A DNA stretch of 64,000 bases from NCBI GenBank assembly GCA_019096195.1, contig JAGTXK010000187.1:62001-126000 (forward strand), given 5' to 3'. Below are positions 10,332-21,725 of the stretch, piece after piece. Within the stretch, counting starts at the first letter, position 1, and every line of letters begins with the position of its first letter. This DNA comes from Boletus sp. NGJ (lineage: Eukaryota; Basidiomycota; Agaricomycetes; Boletales; Boletaceae). Both the position numbers and the translations under genes were made by a program. The notes under the pieces are model-generated. The model had not been told where the DNA came from and ran no database searches. It saw only the letters and a program-made list of their open reading frames with translations.

Positions 10332-12103
10332 ATGACTTTCATTCACTCTCACTCTCACTTCGACTTTACAACATACACTAACGATGATCGACTCATCCTG
10401 GATATTAACAAACCTGCGACACCCCCTGAACGCGGGTCGAACCCGCCTCCGTCGCTCGCTTTTAACACTCATCCGTCCAGGTGTTGGATGAATGTAACAT
10501 ATGTTTGCTATCATGGGCATGGTTGCCTTTGAGAGGTACCTTGGGCCCCATCGTGCTCAGCGTGTTTCTACATACGTTCCCTTGGTCTGGGTTAAATTTG
10601 TAGTTGTATTTTAACCTGTGGAATATTGTAGTGGATATAGAACGAGAGCGCGGCGGCTGGGACAAGAACTATATACGATGTAGGTGGTGGTCTGTTAATG
10701 GGATAAACGGAGTGGCTCACCTCAGTCGTCGTGCGCACATGTACTTGCGAGCGCGTGTTGACGGCGAGACCCGGATACCCTGTGTTTGACGTGTGCAGCA
10801 TGCGCTTCACTCGCCTACCCACCATTTCTCGGTGGAGAGCTCGCTCCCGCATATATACATAATTGATCCGAGTGTTGGATCTAGCGGCTCGTCCCCTTCA
10901 ACGCGCTTCCGTGAGGCTCTGGCACGCCTTTCGTAACCGCATGGATTTTTTTTTGCTTGCTTGCTCCGGCCGTCTGTTCGGATTTGGATACGGACCCTGA
11001 CCCTTCCCATTTCTTCTTCGCGTCGGCATGTCTGTCACCCTTCAAGTTGAACTTTTTTTTTACGAACCCCGCTCGACGACCATGACAACGATACGATGTA
11101 CTTGATAAGACATGAACACGCTTCGGGTGGAGGCGGAGACATTTGCTCCCTGGGCCTGAATACATATAATGCTATGTAGTCTCGAGCCGTTGTACGATAT
11201 TCGGGTGAACACGGGAAGCAGATAGGCTAAGCTTTTCTAAAATCCCGACGCCTTCAGACCAGCAGTCGTTCTAGCTAGTATGATAGCTAGACACAGGCGA
11301 TCAGTGACACTCCCGATCTCCATGATACGGTCAACCAAAACGAACAGATTTCGCTACACGGAGGCAGAGCTACTCGAGCCAAGGCAAACGTCGGCATAGC
11401 CACATTATATTAGGCACCGAGTCTCGGATCTCGACGAGCGGCCTGTGCAAATGATTCGTCTTCAAAAAGTCGAGCCACTGCGAGGCGATGGCCGGTGAAT
11501 TGTTGGGGAGAATGACGGCTGCGGCAGTGCTGTGGAATTATTTCAGCGAGACCTTTGCGCCTCAGGCGGTCGTCGGGAACGACTGGTAAAAACACACCCT
11601 TTCCCTCATGTGGGTCTAGATGAGCTTGCGATGTTTCATCTCGCTTTGGTTCTGTCTGAAAATGAGGTGATGCCTGTGTCAATGGTAGCTATAGCCTAAA
11701 CTCAGGCTCTTCTAAGCAGGTGAACATGATTTTGCATATTACATGAGGAGTGCAAAAGAATAGATGTCTAAGACGTGCAACTTGGTACGTGGAGGGATAC
11801 AGACGACAACAAAAGCGGCGTTTACGAGTGGCATAAAAAAACAAAGATGGATGGATGTTGATGGGTAACTTGTGCATAGATACAATACGTCTCACAAAAA
11901 TGAGACAAGACCAAAATGTCAACTAATGCAATGACAACAGGCCCCGGGACTGGTAGGAGCGTTGACCTAGAGAAAGGCCCAATAGATAATACAACCACCC
12001 AGGGTAACTCGGAGAAGAGAAATTAAGAATAGGAAGGTGTGCACAAACATGCTTTTAGATCCTTCGCCTTGCAGACTGGGCAACGAGAGTAGACAGGGGA
12101 TGA
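10332..12103. other. Long intergenic region, no confident gene
   Basis: About 1.8 kb lies between the chitinase 3' end and the esterase stop. An open frame at 11410-11682 (-), preceded by an acceptor-like pyrimidine tract ending CAG, has somewhat protein-like composition in two frames. I cannot link it to any family or to a start. The rest shows nothing. Confidence 0.45.
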
Positions 12104-14215
12104 TCACCGCGACCCAGGGACGGGTCCGTTGCTGAGTTCATGCCCCACCTTGTGGACGAGCGCCATCCCTAAAGGTCGCAATACCTCTTCCCAGATTTTG
12201 CGTCTTCGCCTTCCTTCAAAGACGCTAGCACAACGCTCGCCTGTCTCGCCTTCCGGGCCGAAAACAAAAATCTTGCCATGCGAATTGTCCCAGGGCCGTT
12301 CCCCCCACGCAAATGCGATCCAACGCGACTGGATAGCGTCACGCACACGTCCGTAAGACCATTCGTCGACCACGGGATGACGCCAACCTTCACTGGGTCG
12401 GGAGGAACGACTACAGTCAAAAGCGGCCTCATCCAACATCTCGATATCTTCCAAGGTACGTGAGCGGCCAATAATGTCGGCAATGTCACCGTTGGATGAC
12501 TCAGAGGAGGGTAACGATGGAAGTGGTTCATCGGCCTCAAACGACATAGGCGAAGGAGCTGGCGAAAGAGGCAGTGGGACGTTGTCAAAGAGGTAAATGA
12601 GGTCAGCTGCATGATGAGGAACACTGCGAGCCGGGCCTTCTTGATCGAAAACATAACGCCACACATGACGGCCGCTCTTTTTGGCTGCTTGGACGACGCA
12701 CTCGGTGGGCCAAGCGATGCGAGCGTCCTCGACGAGCTCTAGCACCCGGTCAGAAAGCTCATAGGTCGTATGGGGAGCGATGTCGTAGGCATTGAGAAGA
12801 GCAGTAGCCTTGTTCAAGGATTGGCAGATAGCGCGAAGCCTGCGGACGACGCCAGACGCTCCCCAACTGGAGGCTTGGGTACTCCAAAGATCAGAGTCGC
12901 AAGCGCAGTCACCGATGACGAGCGGCTGGAGACCAGAAATGGCAGGCGGTGGAGCTGTACGGCCATGTGGGTGTGGACTTCTACTTTTGTTCTTACCCTT
13001 GTGAACCCCTAAACGGAGTGCAGCGAGACTGTGGCGAACAGGTGTATCGGTGTCTTCAGTCTCCGCAGGAGGAAACAAGGATTCTCGCCAGCCTACACGG
13101 AAGAAGACGCCATCGTCTACAGCACGTATAGGGCAAGGTATTTCTGCGAGGGCTTCTGGGCGAACATGGCGGAGCTGGTCAAGAGTAGATACGCGAAGTG
13201 TACACAAGGCTCGTGAGAGGAGCCAGCCTGCGGTAGCAACATCGGGGACATTGTGCTCGACGATGGCACTCTGTACGATGGCACGAGCAAAAAGGGGATC
13301 CGACTTGTTGGGGTTGGAATACAAATGACCGATGATATCCGCTGCGCCGGAACCAGAGCCGAAAATAGTCACGTTTGACGGATCACCACCGAAGCTGGGG
13401 ATGTATCGATTCACCCACTCGAGAGCACGACGCTGATCACGTAGGCCTGGGAGATTGTGATTAGGTGGAGAAGGAGAGAGAAAAGTGGGACGAACCATAA
13501 TTGCCGACACCTTGATCACCCGCTGCGCGATTAGCTTCGGCAAGTTTTGGACTTGCTGCGCAACCAAAGAAGCCTAAACGATAGCTGGATAACGTGACAA
13601 TGAGTATGGATTAAGACGTAAACGCGAGACGTACTTGATGGTTACGAGGATGATCGGTTTGCCAATGCGAATACTCGTGGCGACGAGTGGACCGCCGTCA
13701 TAGACCCAGCTAGATCCACACCCATGATTGCCACCCCTGACAGAATAAGATGGAGGAAACACGTTGCAAAGGGAGCACCAACCCATGCACCCAGATCATG
13801 ACAGGTGATCGAGAGAGTGAGCTCTGATGAGCAGGAGCAGTGATGTTCAAATTCAGACAGTCAAACTCGTCCTGAAGGAGGACTTGTCTGGGAATATCGA
13901 CGTCTGGGATACCGATGAGCTCTTCTTCAAGGCTCCTTTGATTTGGTTGGGGGCATATTGGGCTAGGGGGTGAACCTAAGCGAATGAGGATGGCAGATGG
14001 AAGAGGAACGCGTACCCGAATTTGGTTGCGTCGACCACGGGAGGGTATGAAGAACAGAGGATTGACTGGCGGAAACGCGCAGGCACGGTAGCATATCTGA
14101 TTCCGCGGAACTGATGAATAGGGATGTCTGGTGAGGAGATGGTGTGTTCTACACCGTGGAAGGTAGTGTCGAGGGAGGGATGGTGGAGAAGGACATGTGA
14201 GCGGTCGAAGATCAT
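12104..14215 (-). CDS. Type-B carboxylesterase/lipase-like alpha/beta hydrolase
   Basis: The protein belongs to the COesterase family, which hydrolyses carboxylic esters. Exons 14215-14016, 13962-13783, 13736-13635, 13584-13496 and 13446-12104 join in frame to 637 residues. Signatures in order are FRGIRYA, GPICPQ, DEFDCLNLNI, the oxyanion segment HGGGNHG, INYRLGFFG, LRDQRRALEWV and the nucleophile motif FGSGSGAAD. A likely catalytic His lies in HHAADLIYLF. The glutamate usually just before the active Ser (GESAG) is Ser here. No signal peptide is evident, so it is probably intracellular. Residues around 200-330 carry long insertions rich in Ser and acidic residues compared with typical members. 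Confidence 0.85.
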
Positions 14216-14379
14216 AGTGGACTGGAGGAAAGGAGGAAATGCTTCAAGAGAGGACTATTGTACGTTTGCGCCATCGATCTCATTTGGCTCAGGGATAGGC
14301 AGAAACTCAAGTCCTCTTCTTAAAGGGGAAACTACCCCTACCTGATCAGTCATGTGACCAACGGGTCAAACAGGGTGGA

Positions 14380-14660
14380 ATCGCCAACTCCAGGAAACTT
14401 TTTCCAAGCAACCAAGGCGAGACTCTCGCGGATGCGCCTGACGTATCCGGCTACGAGATCAACGGCCAACGAGACGACTGAATGGGCCACTTACAATTTT
14501 CAGAAACGCGGCCCAGCCAGTATTACAACGGGCAATACAACCACGGCTCAACTCCCCCTTCCTCCCATCCCGGATCAGCGGAATCACACAAGAACCATAC
14601 CTCGAAAAGTGCTCGACACGGGACCGCGCACTTGGTATCATGAATCCGATGGCAGATCTT
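14380..14660 (+). pseudogene. Possible decayed coding fragment upstream of A1
   Basis: One frame reads GETLADAPDVSGYEINGQ and, after a stop, a Y/N/G/H/S-rich stretch (PSQYYNGQYNHGSTPPSS) of coding-like composition. There is no start, splice pattern or known motif. It may be a relic of a disordered protein, or chance. Confidence 0.25.
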
Positions 14661-14829
14661 GCACATGGGTCAAGAAGTTGAAAGATGGCGCCGTATCCAC
14701 CACTCTCTTATCGCTCGACCGCACGCCACCTCGGATTGATACGACACATGGAGCTAAAAATGGTATCATTATCCCACGTGACCGCTCACAAAACTTACGA
14801 CAGTCTCTCTAGGCTCAACCGTTCATCGT

Positions 14830-16140
14830 CGCCAAGGGTGTACTACTTATGCGTGAATAACCGCGTTAACGTCGATTCCTTTTTGCTCTGAATTCACAAC
14901 TGAATTGCTCGCGATGCGGCTTAAAGTCACTCATTGTTCGCCTGACTGCAGTTAACCCGTAAATCCCTTATTCCCTCTCCCTCACTGAAATACGTTTCCA
15001 CAAACCATGCCACCTCCAGGGCAGGCTTGGCCACTGAATCTCAAAGGTTCGTCATCGTGACTTGACAATTGTTTGTCTTGCAAGCCTTCCGCCCACCAGT
15101 GGTCGCATGCTTCTTTCACTCCGTCGCCATCAGCTCCGGCATTTTCAGGTTAACATATCGCTGGCACATCTCCCGCTTTGGTTGGGAGGATACATGGGCT
15201 CTACTCGCCCTTCTTACCGATGCTAGCTGTCTCGCATGCGCGTGGTTGCAGCATTCAGGCTCTTGTGCGTCTCCCACCGCTACTTTAATCATCAATTGTC
15301 CAACTGATAATCAGCGAATCCCTCCAATACCGAAACCATTCTGAATTGGGTAGGAGCGGTCAGCCTGACTTCTGTCCTCTGGTGTGTTTCCATCCGTGCT
15401 GCCATGCCATTCCTAGCTTTGAAAACGAACACACCACAGGGAAGCCCGCTTGAGCATGATAGCCTCGCTGATCCGAATCACAAACCCCCATGCACGCACC
15501 CGGCGCTTGTCCTACGCAATCGCAATCGCATTTGGTCTGATGTGGATTGCCGTGCTTGCACCAAAATTGTATTCTTGTGGCATACAGCTGTGTACTATGA
15601 CACCTGCTATTGTGATTTCCCAGCTGGCTAGTATGTCCATCATTTCCGATTCCTGTCTGTATATCAATAAAATTCTACAGCTGATGTGGTTGCCGACACC
15701 CTGCTTGTGGCCATGCCCACTTTCTTCCTGAGAGGCATGCGAATATCACGGGGTCAGCGCGTGCTCCTCGTCTCGTCGTTTGCTTCCTCAATTTGCATCA
15801 CCATTATCACGATACCCCATTCTATTCTCCTCTTCCTACCTGTTTCCAGTACAACCCTATTGATGGCTCACATCAAGGTAAAAGAATCGAACATCGAGGC
15901 TAGCACATCCCACTTAGCATCGTAATTCTCAGGCAGCACTTTCGGTCATTATCTGTAACCTCCTCGTCATCTTGACGTTCGTATATCGGGTTTTCCACAA
16001 GACAGACATGGATCTCGGTGGGTCCCCCATCGGAAGCGTCCAATTGACGACCATCATTCCTGGACAATTGAGCCTCGGAAGTTGCTCGTGTCTGGCATCC
16101 TCTGCAAGCCGCTGCACTCACTCTAACTCAAGTTCCTGAA
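14830..16140 (+). repeat. Segmental duplication, copy 1 (contains A1)
   Basis: This block, including about 180 bp of 5' flank, recurs at about 18760-20050 in the same orientation, 3.9 kb away. Parts are near-identical across both exon and intron (for example 15411-15557 against 19325-19471), which points to recent duplication or gene conversion. Confidence 0.9.
15007..16139 (+). CDS. Seven-pass membrane protein A1, fungal rhodopsin/PTH11-like
   Basis: Six exons (15007-15046, 15100-15264, 15315-15381, 15440-15630, 15681-15877, 15933-16139) join in frame to 288 residues. I count seven hydrophobic segments, from VVACFFHSVAISSGIFRLTY to SVIICNLLVILTFVYRVF. The aromatic/acidic loop RFGWEDTW after the first helix resembles the (R/G)WDD loop of fungal rhodopsin-domain/PTH11-like proteins, so I place it there with moderate confidence. 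A short polar tail rich in Ser/Cys follows. It is the first of five copies in tandem (A1, A2, a decayed copy, B1, B2). Function is unknown; such proteins are often discussed as surface sensors. Confidence 0.6.
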
Positions 16141-16839
16141 CGTATTAATAGACTACCTCGACCTCACACAAGTGTTAGCTAACGAGAAGGTCATGCCTCT
16201 GGAACATGTCATCCTAGTTAGAATAGCCCGCCTGTCTTTCCCAGCACTCCCAATGATATTCACGATAAACATCCCATAATTCGTGGGAGAGTGCAGCCCC
16301 TGTCCTGGATTCTTCCGTCGGATTTCAAGTTACACACTCACTCTTGTTTGAATACTAACGACGTTGAAAGGAACCGTGTTCAGGGAGAACTGTGCACACG
16401 CAGATTCCCACTTCAGGTTGCAGGATAACGAAGGAAAATAGGTTGCTTTTGACTCATCTGCGAGTGCATTATTGAGTGTTGGGGCGTTTTAACTAGCTCG
16501 GACATGTTCGCGCCGTCCCTACATGGCCACGTTGCGCCTTCCTTTGGTCACCGTGACTTTGTTCCCACTTTACCCCTGGCTTTCTACTTTGCAGATCCCG
16601 AGCCTCGAGCGTTGAATAGTAACAGTTTCGACTCCCTACTAATATCGTTGGTGGTGGTGAAGCACTGAGCCCGGAAATAGATCATAGCAGGGTTTTCAAT
16701 CCAGGGACCAGGTGTCCGCGCAATGGCTCTGGCAATCCCTCGTTGCCGCCCTCCAGCCTCCTGTGCAGTACAATTTTAAAGGTGAGTGCTCCCCTTCTGC
16801 AGTCCCAGAAACGTAACAACAGCAGCCGCTCTGTAGACA

Positions 16840-18436
16840 TCGGCAGCAAGTTCGGTGATCATAAGCCTATCAGCAAGGTAGGAGTTGGGAACCCACATAA
16901 TATCTGGGCTGACACGTGCTGAAGTATGCAACTCGAATCAAAGTTGCAACATCGTCGTTACAGGAGAAACTGGAGTTCTCTAGTCAACCTCGTAACTCGT
17001 GAAGACTGCGCTTCCACAGGGAATAACGTTCGTCGGAACGGAGTGTCATGATTGGGTCACTGATACTCAAACATTCAGTCTTTGGGACCCCCCCCTTCCC
17101 CCCCCCCGATATCCCCAAAGCGAGCACAAGATGCGCTCCGATCACTTCTTATGGAGCCCAGTAGGGGAGGTGGCGTCCATCTCGTGGTAATCTGCATGCG
17201 CGGACTCCCCAGAGTCACCAAAGGCATGAAGCAGACATACGACACCATTGTGCGGATTCGTGATAAGGTTACTCCGGATGTTCCACTCGTCACTGTCATC
17301 ACCGAGCTTGAGAATAGGTCGGCCTCCCCAGATGACATTCCTTCCATGGATGAATGGTGGCAAGTAACACCGCGACGCTGTCCGACCTCAACATGGCATT
17401 CTCTGATCATGCTCGCATCACGACTTTACCCGACCACTGCCATCCCAAGTTACCTGGCCGTTACGAGTTGCGTCAGGGACTAGTTTGCCACCTCGTCATC
17501 GAGGCCGTTTCACAGAAACTGGCTCCGTTATCGCTGGTGAAGTTGGAGTTGAGAAAAGCTCTGTCGTCAACCTCCGTACTCGGTTTGGAGCGGGTCCTCG
17601 TGGCGAACAACATTAATAACGCGTCACCACGACTGGGAGGCTAGCAGTCAAACGTTCCATCTTTGGGACACCCTGGGCTAGGGTGGGGGGGGGGGGGGGC
17701 GCGCGCACAGGAGGCACTGCGATCGTTATGCACGGATATCGACGAGAAACGTGGTGTTCATCTCCTGGTCATCTGCATTCATGGAGTCTCCAGGATTATG
17801 ACGGCGACAAAGGGGACGTATGACTCCATCTGAGAATGTGCGCCAAGTTCTCTCCCACGACTAGTTATTGGTATTACTCATCTCAAGAATCAGTCAGCCA
17901 CAATCAATCTCGCATATTCTATAGAAAAATGGTAGACAATCAACTCGGGAGCATTTTCTAACTATGAGATGTCCTTCGCTGGTCACGCTTGTATCACCAC
18001 CTTAACTGACGACTGTCATCCCCAGGTACACGGACGTCGCGAGTTCTGCCAAAAGCTCATGTACAACCTCATTATGAACCAGCCTCTCGATCCGCGCACC
18101 TTACCTCCCAAAGACCTGCACATCTCATTGTTTGGAGAGACTAGTGTCGGTAAAAGCTCTCTCATCAATCTGTTCGCGAGGTGGCAAGTTGCATCGGTCT
18201 CGCCAGACGGTGCGCCTTGTATCCTCGACTCTTCCGAATACCAATTCCAACTCGGTTCCACTGCCCCTCGTTTATGGGAGACCGTTGGCGTGGAAGAACC
18301 TGAAAGCCTTGGGTCCGAATGGCTACGCTGGTTCCACCCTTTAGATGCGTCTGACTTCCCCATGGGGGAGCAGCCCCTTACTAGTACTACCGAAGACACG
18401 AGCCAAACTATCACCGATTTCTTCTGTTCCCTTTAG
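16840..18436 (+). pseudogene. Relic of three head-to-tail P-loop GTPase domains
   Basis: Three decayed G domains of the AIG1/MMR_HSR1-like type common in agaricomycetes follow one another. Domain 1: VVTGETGV with the GKS lost (16963), NLVTREDCAST, GGVHLVVICMRGLPRVTKGM, PDDIPSMDEWW, then the helix with ARITTLPDHCHP. Domain 2: GEVGVEKSSVVNL (17536), RGVHLLVICIHG, VIGITHLKNQSA, GHACITTLTDDCHP. Domain 3: GETSVGKSSLINLF (18134), WETVGVEEPESL, ending at 18436. Each P-loop follows the previous domain's last helix within roughly 20-30 codons, so they may derive from one multi-G-domain gene. Stops, frame changes and homopolymer tracts interrupt the copies. A weak first exon may lie near 16724. Confidence 0.7.
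17685..17699. repeat. Poly-G tract in GTPase relic domain 2
   Basis: About 15 G residues follow the FGTP (G3-like) segment of the second relic domain. A C-rich tract (17090-17107) sits at the equivalent place in domain 1. Confidence 0.9.
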
Positions 18437-18759
18437 ACAAGCATTCAAGCAAGGTTTTTTGGCGGAACTTCCTGAGTTCTACGAATAACACCAGATAATT
18501 CTCAACCCCTTTCCGAAGGACGTGACCCAATACAAGTTTATTTGGAGCAAGCTATATTGTGGAGCCTAAGGAAGTTACAAAAAAAGGAAGGAGCCCCTCC
18601 GGTGAGTTGTTCGGGGAGGAGAGTGAGAGTAGTAAAAGTGCCGCAGTGTTGTGGAAGTGATTATCACCACTAATTAGTAACGCCTGGCTCTCACGTTACT
18701 TCTCACAGGTACCTTTGTAGGTTCATCGGCGACATCCCTGTCAAGGGTGTAGTACTCAT

Positions 18760-20050
18760 GCCTGAATCGCCGCGTTAACGTCGGTCCATTTTTGCTCTGA
18801 ATCCCAACTCAAACTGAGTTGTTCGGGATGCTTAAAGTCACTCATCGTTCGGCGCCTGACTGCAGTTAACCCGTAAATCCCTTAGTACTCCATCTCCCTC
18901 ACCGAAATCCGTTTCCACAAGCCATGCCAAGTCCCGGGCAAGCTTGGCCACTGAATCTCAAAGGTTCGTCATCGTGACTTGACAATTGTTTGTCTTGCAA
19001 GCCTTACCCCCACCGTAGTGGTCGCATGCTTCTTTCACTCCGTCGCCATCAGCTCCGGCATTTTCAGGTTAACATATCGCTGGCACATCTCCCGCTTTGG
19101 TTGGGAGGATACATGGGCTCTATTCGCCCTTCTTACCGATGCTAGCTGTCTCGTGTGCTCATGGTTGCAGCAGTCAACCCCTTGTGCGTCTCCTCCCCTC
19201 TACTTTAATCATCGATTGTCCGATTGATAAGCAGTGCATCCCTCCAATACCGCAATCGTTCTGAATTGGGTGGCAACGGTCAGCCTTACTTCTGTCCTCT
19301 GGTGTGTTTCCATCCGCGCTGCCATTCCTAGCTTTGAAAACGAACACACCACAGGGAAGCCCGCTTGAGCATGATAGCCTCGCTGATCCGAATCACAAAC
19401 CCCCATGCACGCACCCGGCGCTTGTCCTACGCAATCGCAATCGCATTTGGTCTGATGTGGATTGCCGTGCTTACGCCAAAATTGTATTCTTGCGGCACAC
19501 GGTCGTGCATTCTGACACATAGTATTGCGATTTCACAGTTGACCGGTACGCACATCACTTTCGATGCCTGATATATCGATGAAACTCTACAGCTGATGCG
19601 GTCTCCGATACCCTCCTTGTGGCCATGCCCACTTTCTTCCTGAGAGACGTGCAAATATCACGGGGTCAGCGCGTGCTCCTCGTCACGTCGTTTGCTTCCT
19701 CAATTTGCATCACCATTATCACGATACCCCATGCTATTCTCCTCTTCCTACCTGTTTCCAGTACAACCCTATTGATGGCTCACATCAAGGTAAAGAATTG
19801 AACATCGAGGCTAGTGCATCCACTTAGCATCGTAATTCTCAGGCAGCACTTTCGGTCATTATCTGTAACCTCCTCGTCATCTTAACATTCATATACCGGG
19901 TTTTCCACAAGACAGATATGGATCTCGGTGGGACTCTCATCGAAAGCGTCCAATTGACGACCATCATTCCTGGACAATTGAGCCTCGGAAGTTGCTCGTG
20001 TCCGGCATCCCCTCTAAGCCCCTGCACTCACTCTAACCCGAGTTTGTAAG
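18760..20050 (+). repeat. Segmental duplication, copy 2 (contains A2)
   Basis: This is the direct repeat of 14830-16140. The promoter segment, first intron and most exons align with small indels. Confidence 0.9.
18924..20049 (+). CDS. Seven-pass membrane protein A2, paralog of A1
   Basis: Exons 18924-18963, 19019-19183, 19235-19301, 19355-19545, 19593-19789 and 19843-20049 mirror A1 exactly in length and also give 288 residues. The acceptor of intron 1 is the CACCGTAG just before TGGTCGC. Using the A1-like upstream AG instead would bring that TAG into frame, so the downstream acceptor is the supported choice. Differences from A1 are scattered substitutions such as GMRISRG to DVQISRG. The loop RFGWEDTW and all seven hydrophobic segments are kept. 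Both copies appear functional. Confidence 0.6.
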
Positions 20051-20514
20051 CGTAGACAGAAACTATGTATCACCTATGCCTACCAGGGCTAGTTCACGAT
20101 TCAAGCTTGAACGACTGTCAGGTTAGCCACCTTGTAACGTTATTGCACCACAACTCACCCTCGGCTACCTGAGAGCTGTAATAGCGAACTTGAAGGCTAT
20201 AGGGAGGCGTTCCTGCCCCTAAACAAAATCCCGATGCCATTTTGTGTGCCACTGGCTGCCAGGGGTGCCCATTTGTTGGGTAAAGTAAATCACGACCCTG
20301 ACGGATCCAGCCACCAGATAGCGATTCCGTGAGTGATCATTAGCTATTTACTGAGTGTCATGTTGGCAATTCAAACGGCGCTTTCAGCATTGGTGCTGCG
20401 AACATCCTTGCGCAAGCCGAAACTCACCGTCGTATATCATGATGCAGCGCTCTGGAATCCGGGAGTGACTGGTAAATCTCTAGCCGTTTAGAATAACTGA
20501 CACCGACGAATCTT

Positions 20515-21300
20515 GTTGTGTTAGCTTTGGCAGCGACCTTCCGGCTTGGCGATACTCTCAAGTCTCAACGGTGTTCGTTGACAGGCTCTGGTATCGATGG
20601 TACACAGCGCGCACGCGATGAGAAGATGTATGGGCTCTGGTCGCGCTCTTGGCCGATATTGCCAATGAGTGTCTTGTCGCTACAGGGCTCGAACAACCTA
20701 TTCCGGGTGGTAAGAAAGCGAAGCGATCGTCCTGACAACCAACATTCCTTGCTTTTTCATCACTGGCAACTTGATTTCTCGCCCCTACATTTCCCACGTG
20801 ATATGGTGAGCTCGCATTTAGTAGCGCGTCCTGACACCGCAGGGGACGTTAGGGCGAGCAGAATAAGTCTCCTGATTTCCATGGCACTGCGTGTCCCAAC
20901 CCGTGGACGTGTCGCCATCCGTGTCGGCGCCGCGTTCGGAGCTATGTGACTAGATCTTCTTAGTCGACGAACTCAAATTTGATGAGGCAGGGAGGTCACC
21001 ATCGCCCAGACCGTATCATACGGTCAGCACGAGCATTACAAGCCGAGGTTCAAATTTACTTTAAATAACGTTCACCCCCGACGATGACAGCGGATTGCAT
21101 TGCAGACGTACTCTCGACTGTGCTTCCCGTGTTGTTCTTGCGTGGTGTGATCTCCTAGTGATGATCTCCACATGGGTCTACCGAGTTATGAACAAGGGCG
21201 AGGAGGGTCTGGTTGTCGCAACTTGAGATCAGCAAGATCGACAGTTGACGTTGAACGTTGAACTCCCTCAGGCGAGCAATCCCTCAGTCACAACAAAGTC
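20515..21300 (+). pseudogene. Decayed third copy of the membrane-protein family
   Basis: Nucleotide resemblance to B1 is clear over the first helix and acidic loop (20535-20710: ATACTCTCAAG, WYRWYTAR-like, then GLEQPIPGG-like). It is also clear over helix 4 (20845-20950, RISLLISMALRVPTRGR) and ADCIADVLSTVLPVLFLRGV (about 21090-21150). The region coding for helices 6-7 is largely deleted before VYRVMNKGEEG. In-frame stops and shifts are present throughout. It sits between the A and B pairs. Confidence 0.7.
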
Positions 21301-21725
21301 TTCTAGTTGGTGGTTCAGCGGTCCTGGTCAATCATTGAGGACCGTCATCGCGTGCCGTACCAAACAAGTGTGTGTGAAGGAGACGCATTGGCACTAGTAC
21401 TGTCACTACTGTAAAGGTCGAAAATTGACGCAGTACTCAGTGGCAGTGTTTGACCGTACGTGGGACACACTGCGCCGTGACAATTCCGAGTCCCGAATTT
21501 TCGCTACTAAATGGCATGCGGTATATACGCACGATTGACCTTAGTCTTGTTCCCAACTCCAGACACGTAATGACTCTCTCGGGTGTGGTGCCAATACATA
21601 ATATGGGATGATAATTCATTACTGAGGCAGCGCCAAGGTAATAAGGATTACGGACTCCGTGTTAAATGTTGGTTTTCGCAGTTTCTCATCCCACACCCGC
21701 TCTTTACTAACACTTGTCTAATGTG

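Noticed and set aside
10420-10470. tRNA-like T-arm (GGGTTCGACCCG on the minus strand)
   Set aside because: The loop is too short for a true T arm and no matching D arm, anticodon arm or acceptor stem can be built around it.
11410-11682. 90-codon frame preceded by an acceptor-like CAG
   Set aside because: No upstream exon in phase and no homology recognised; kept only as a remark on the intergenic region.
12943-13018. Intron inside the large esterase exon (GTAAGAAC...TCCAG)
   Set aside because: Its length is not a multiple of three and removing it breaks the conserved downstream frame (PLVIGDCACDSD).
14354-14812. 152-codon open frame as a gene
   Set aside because: No motif, start context or splice pattern. 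A different frame looks more protein-like but is broken, so only a weak relic is listed.
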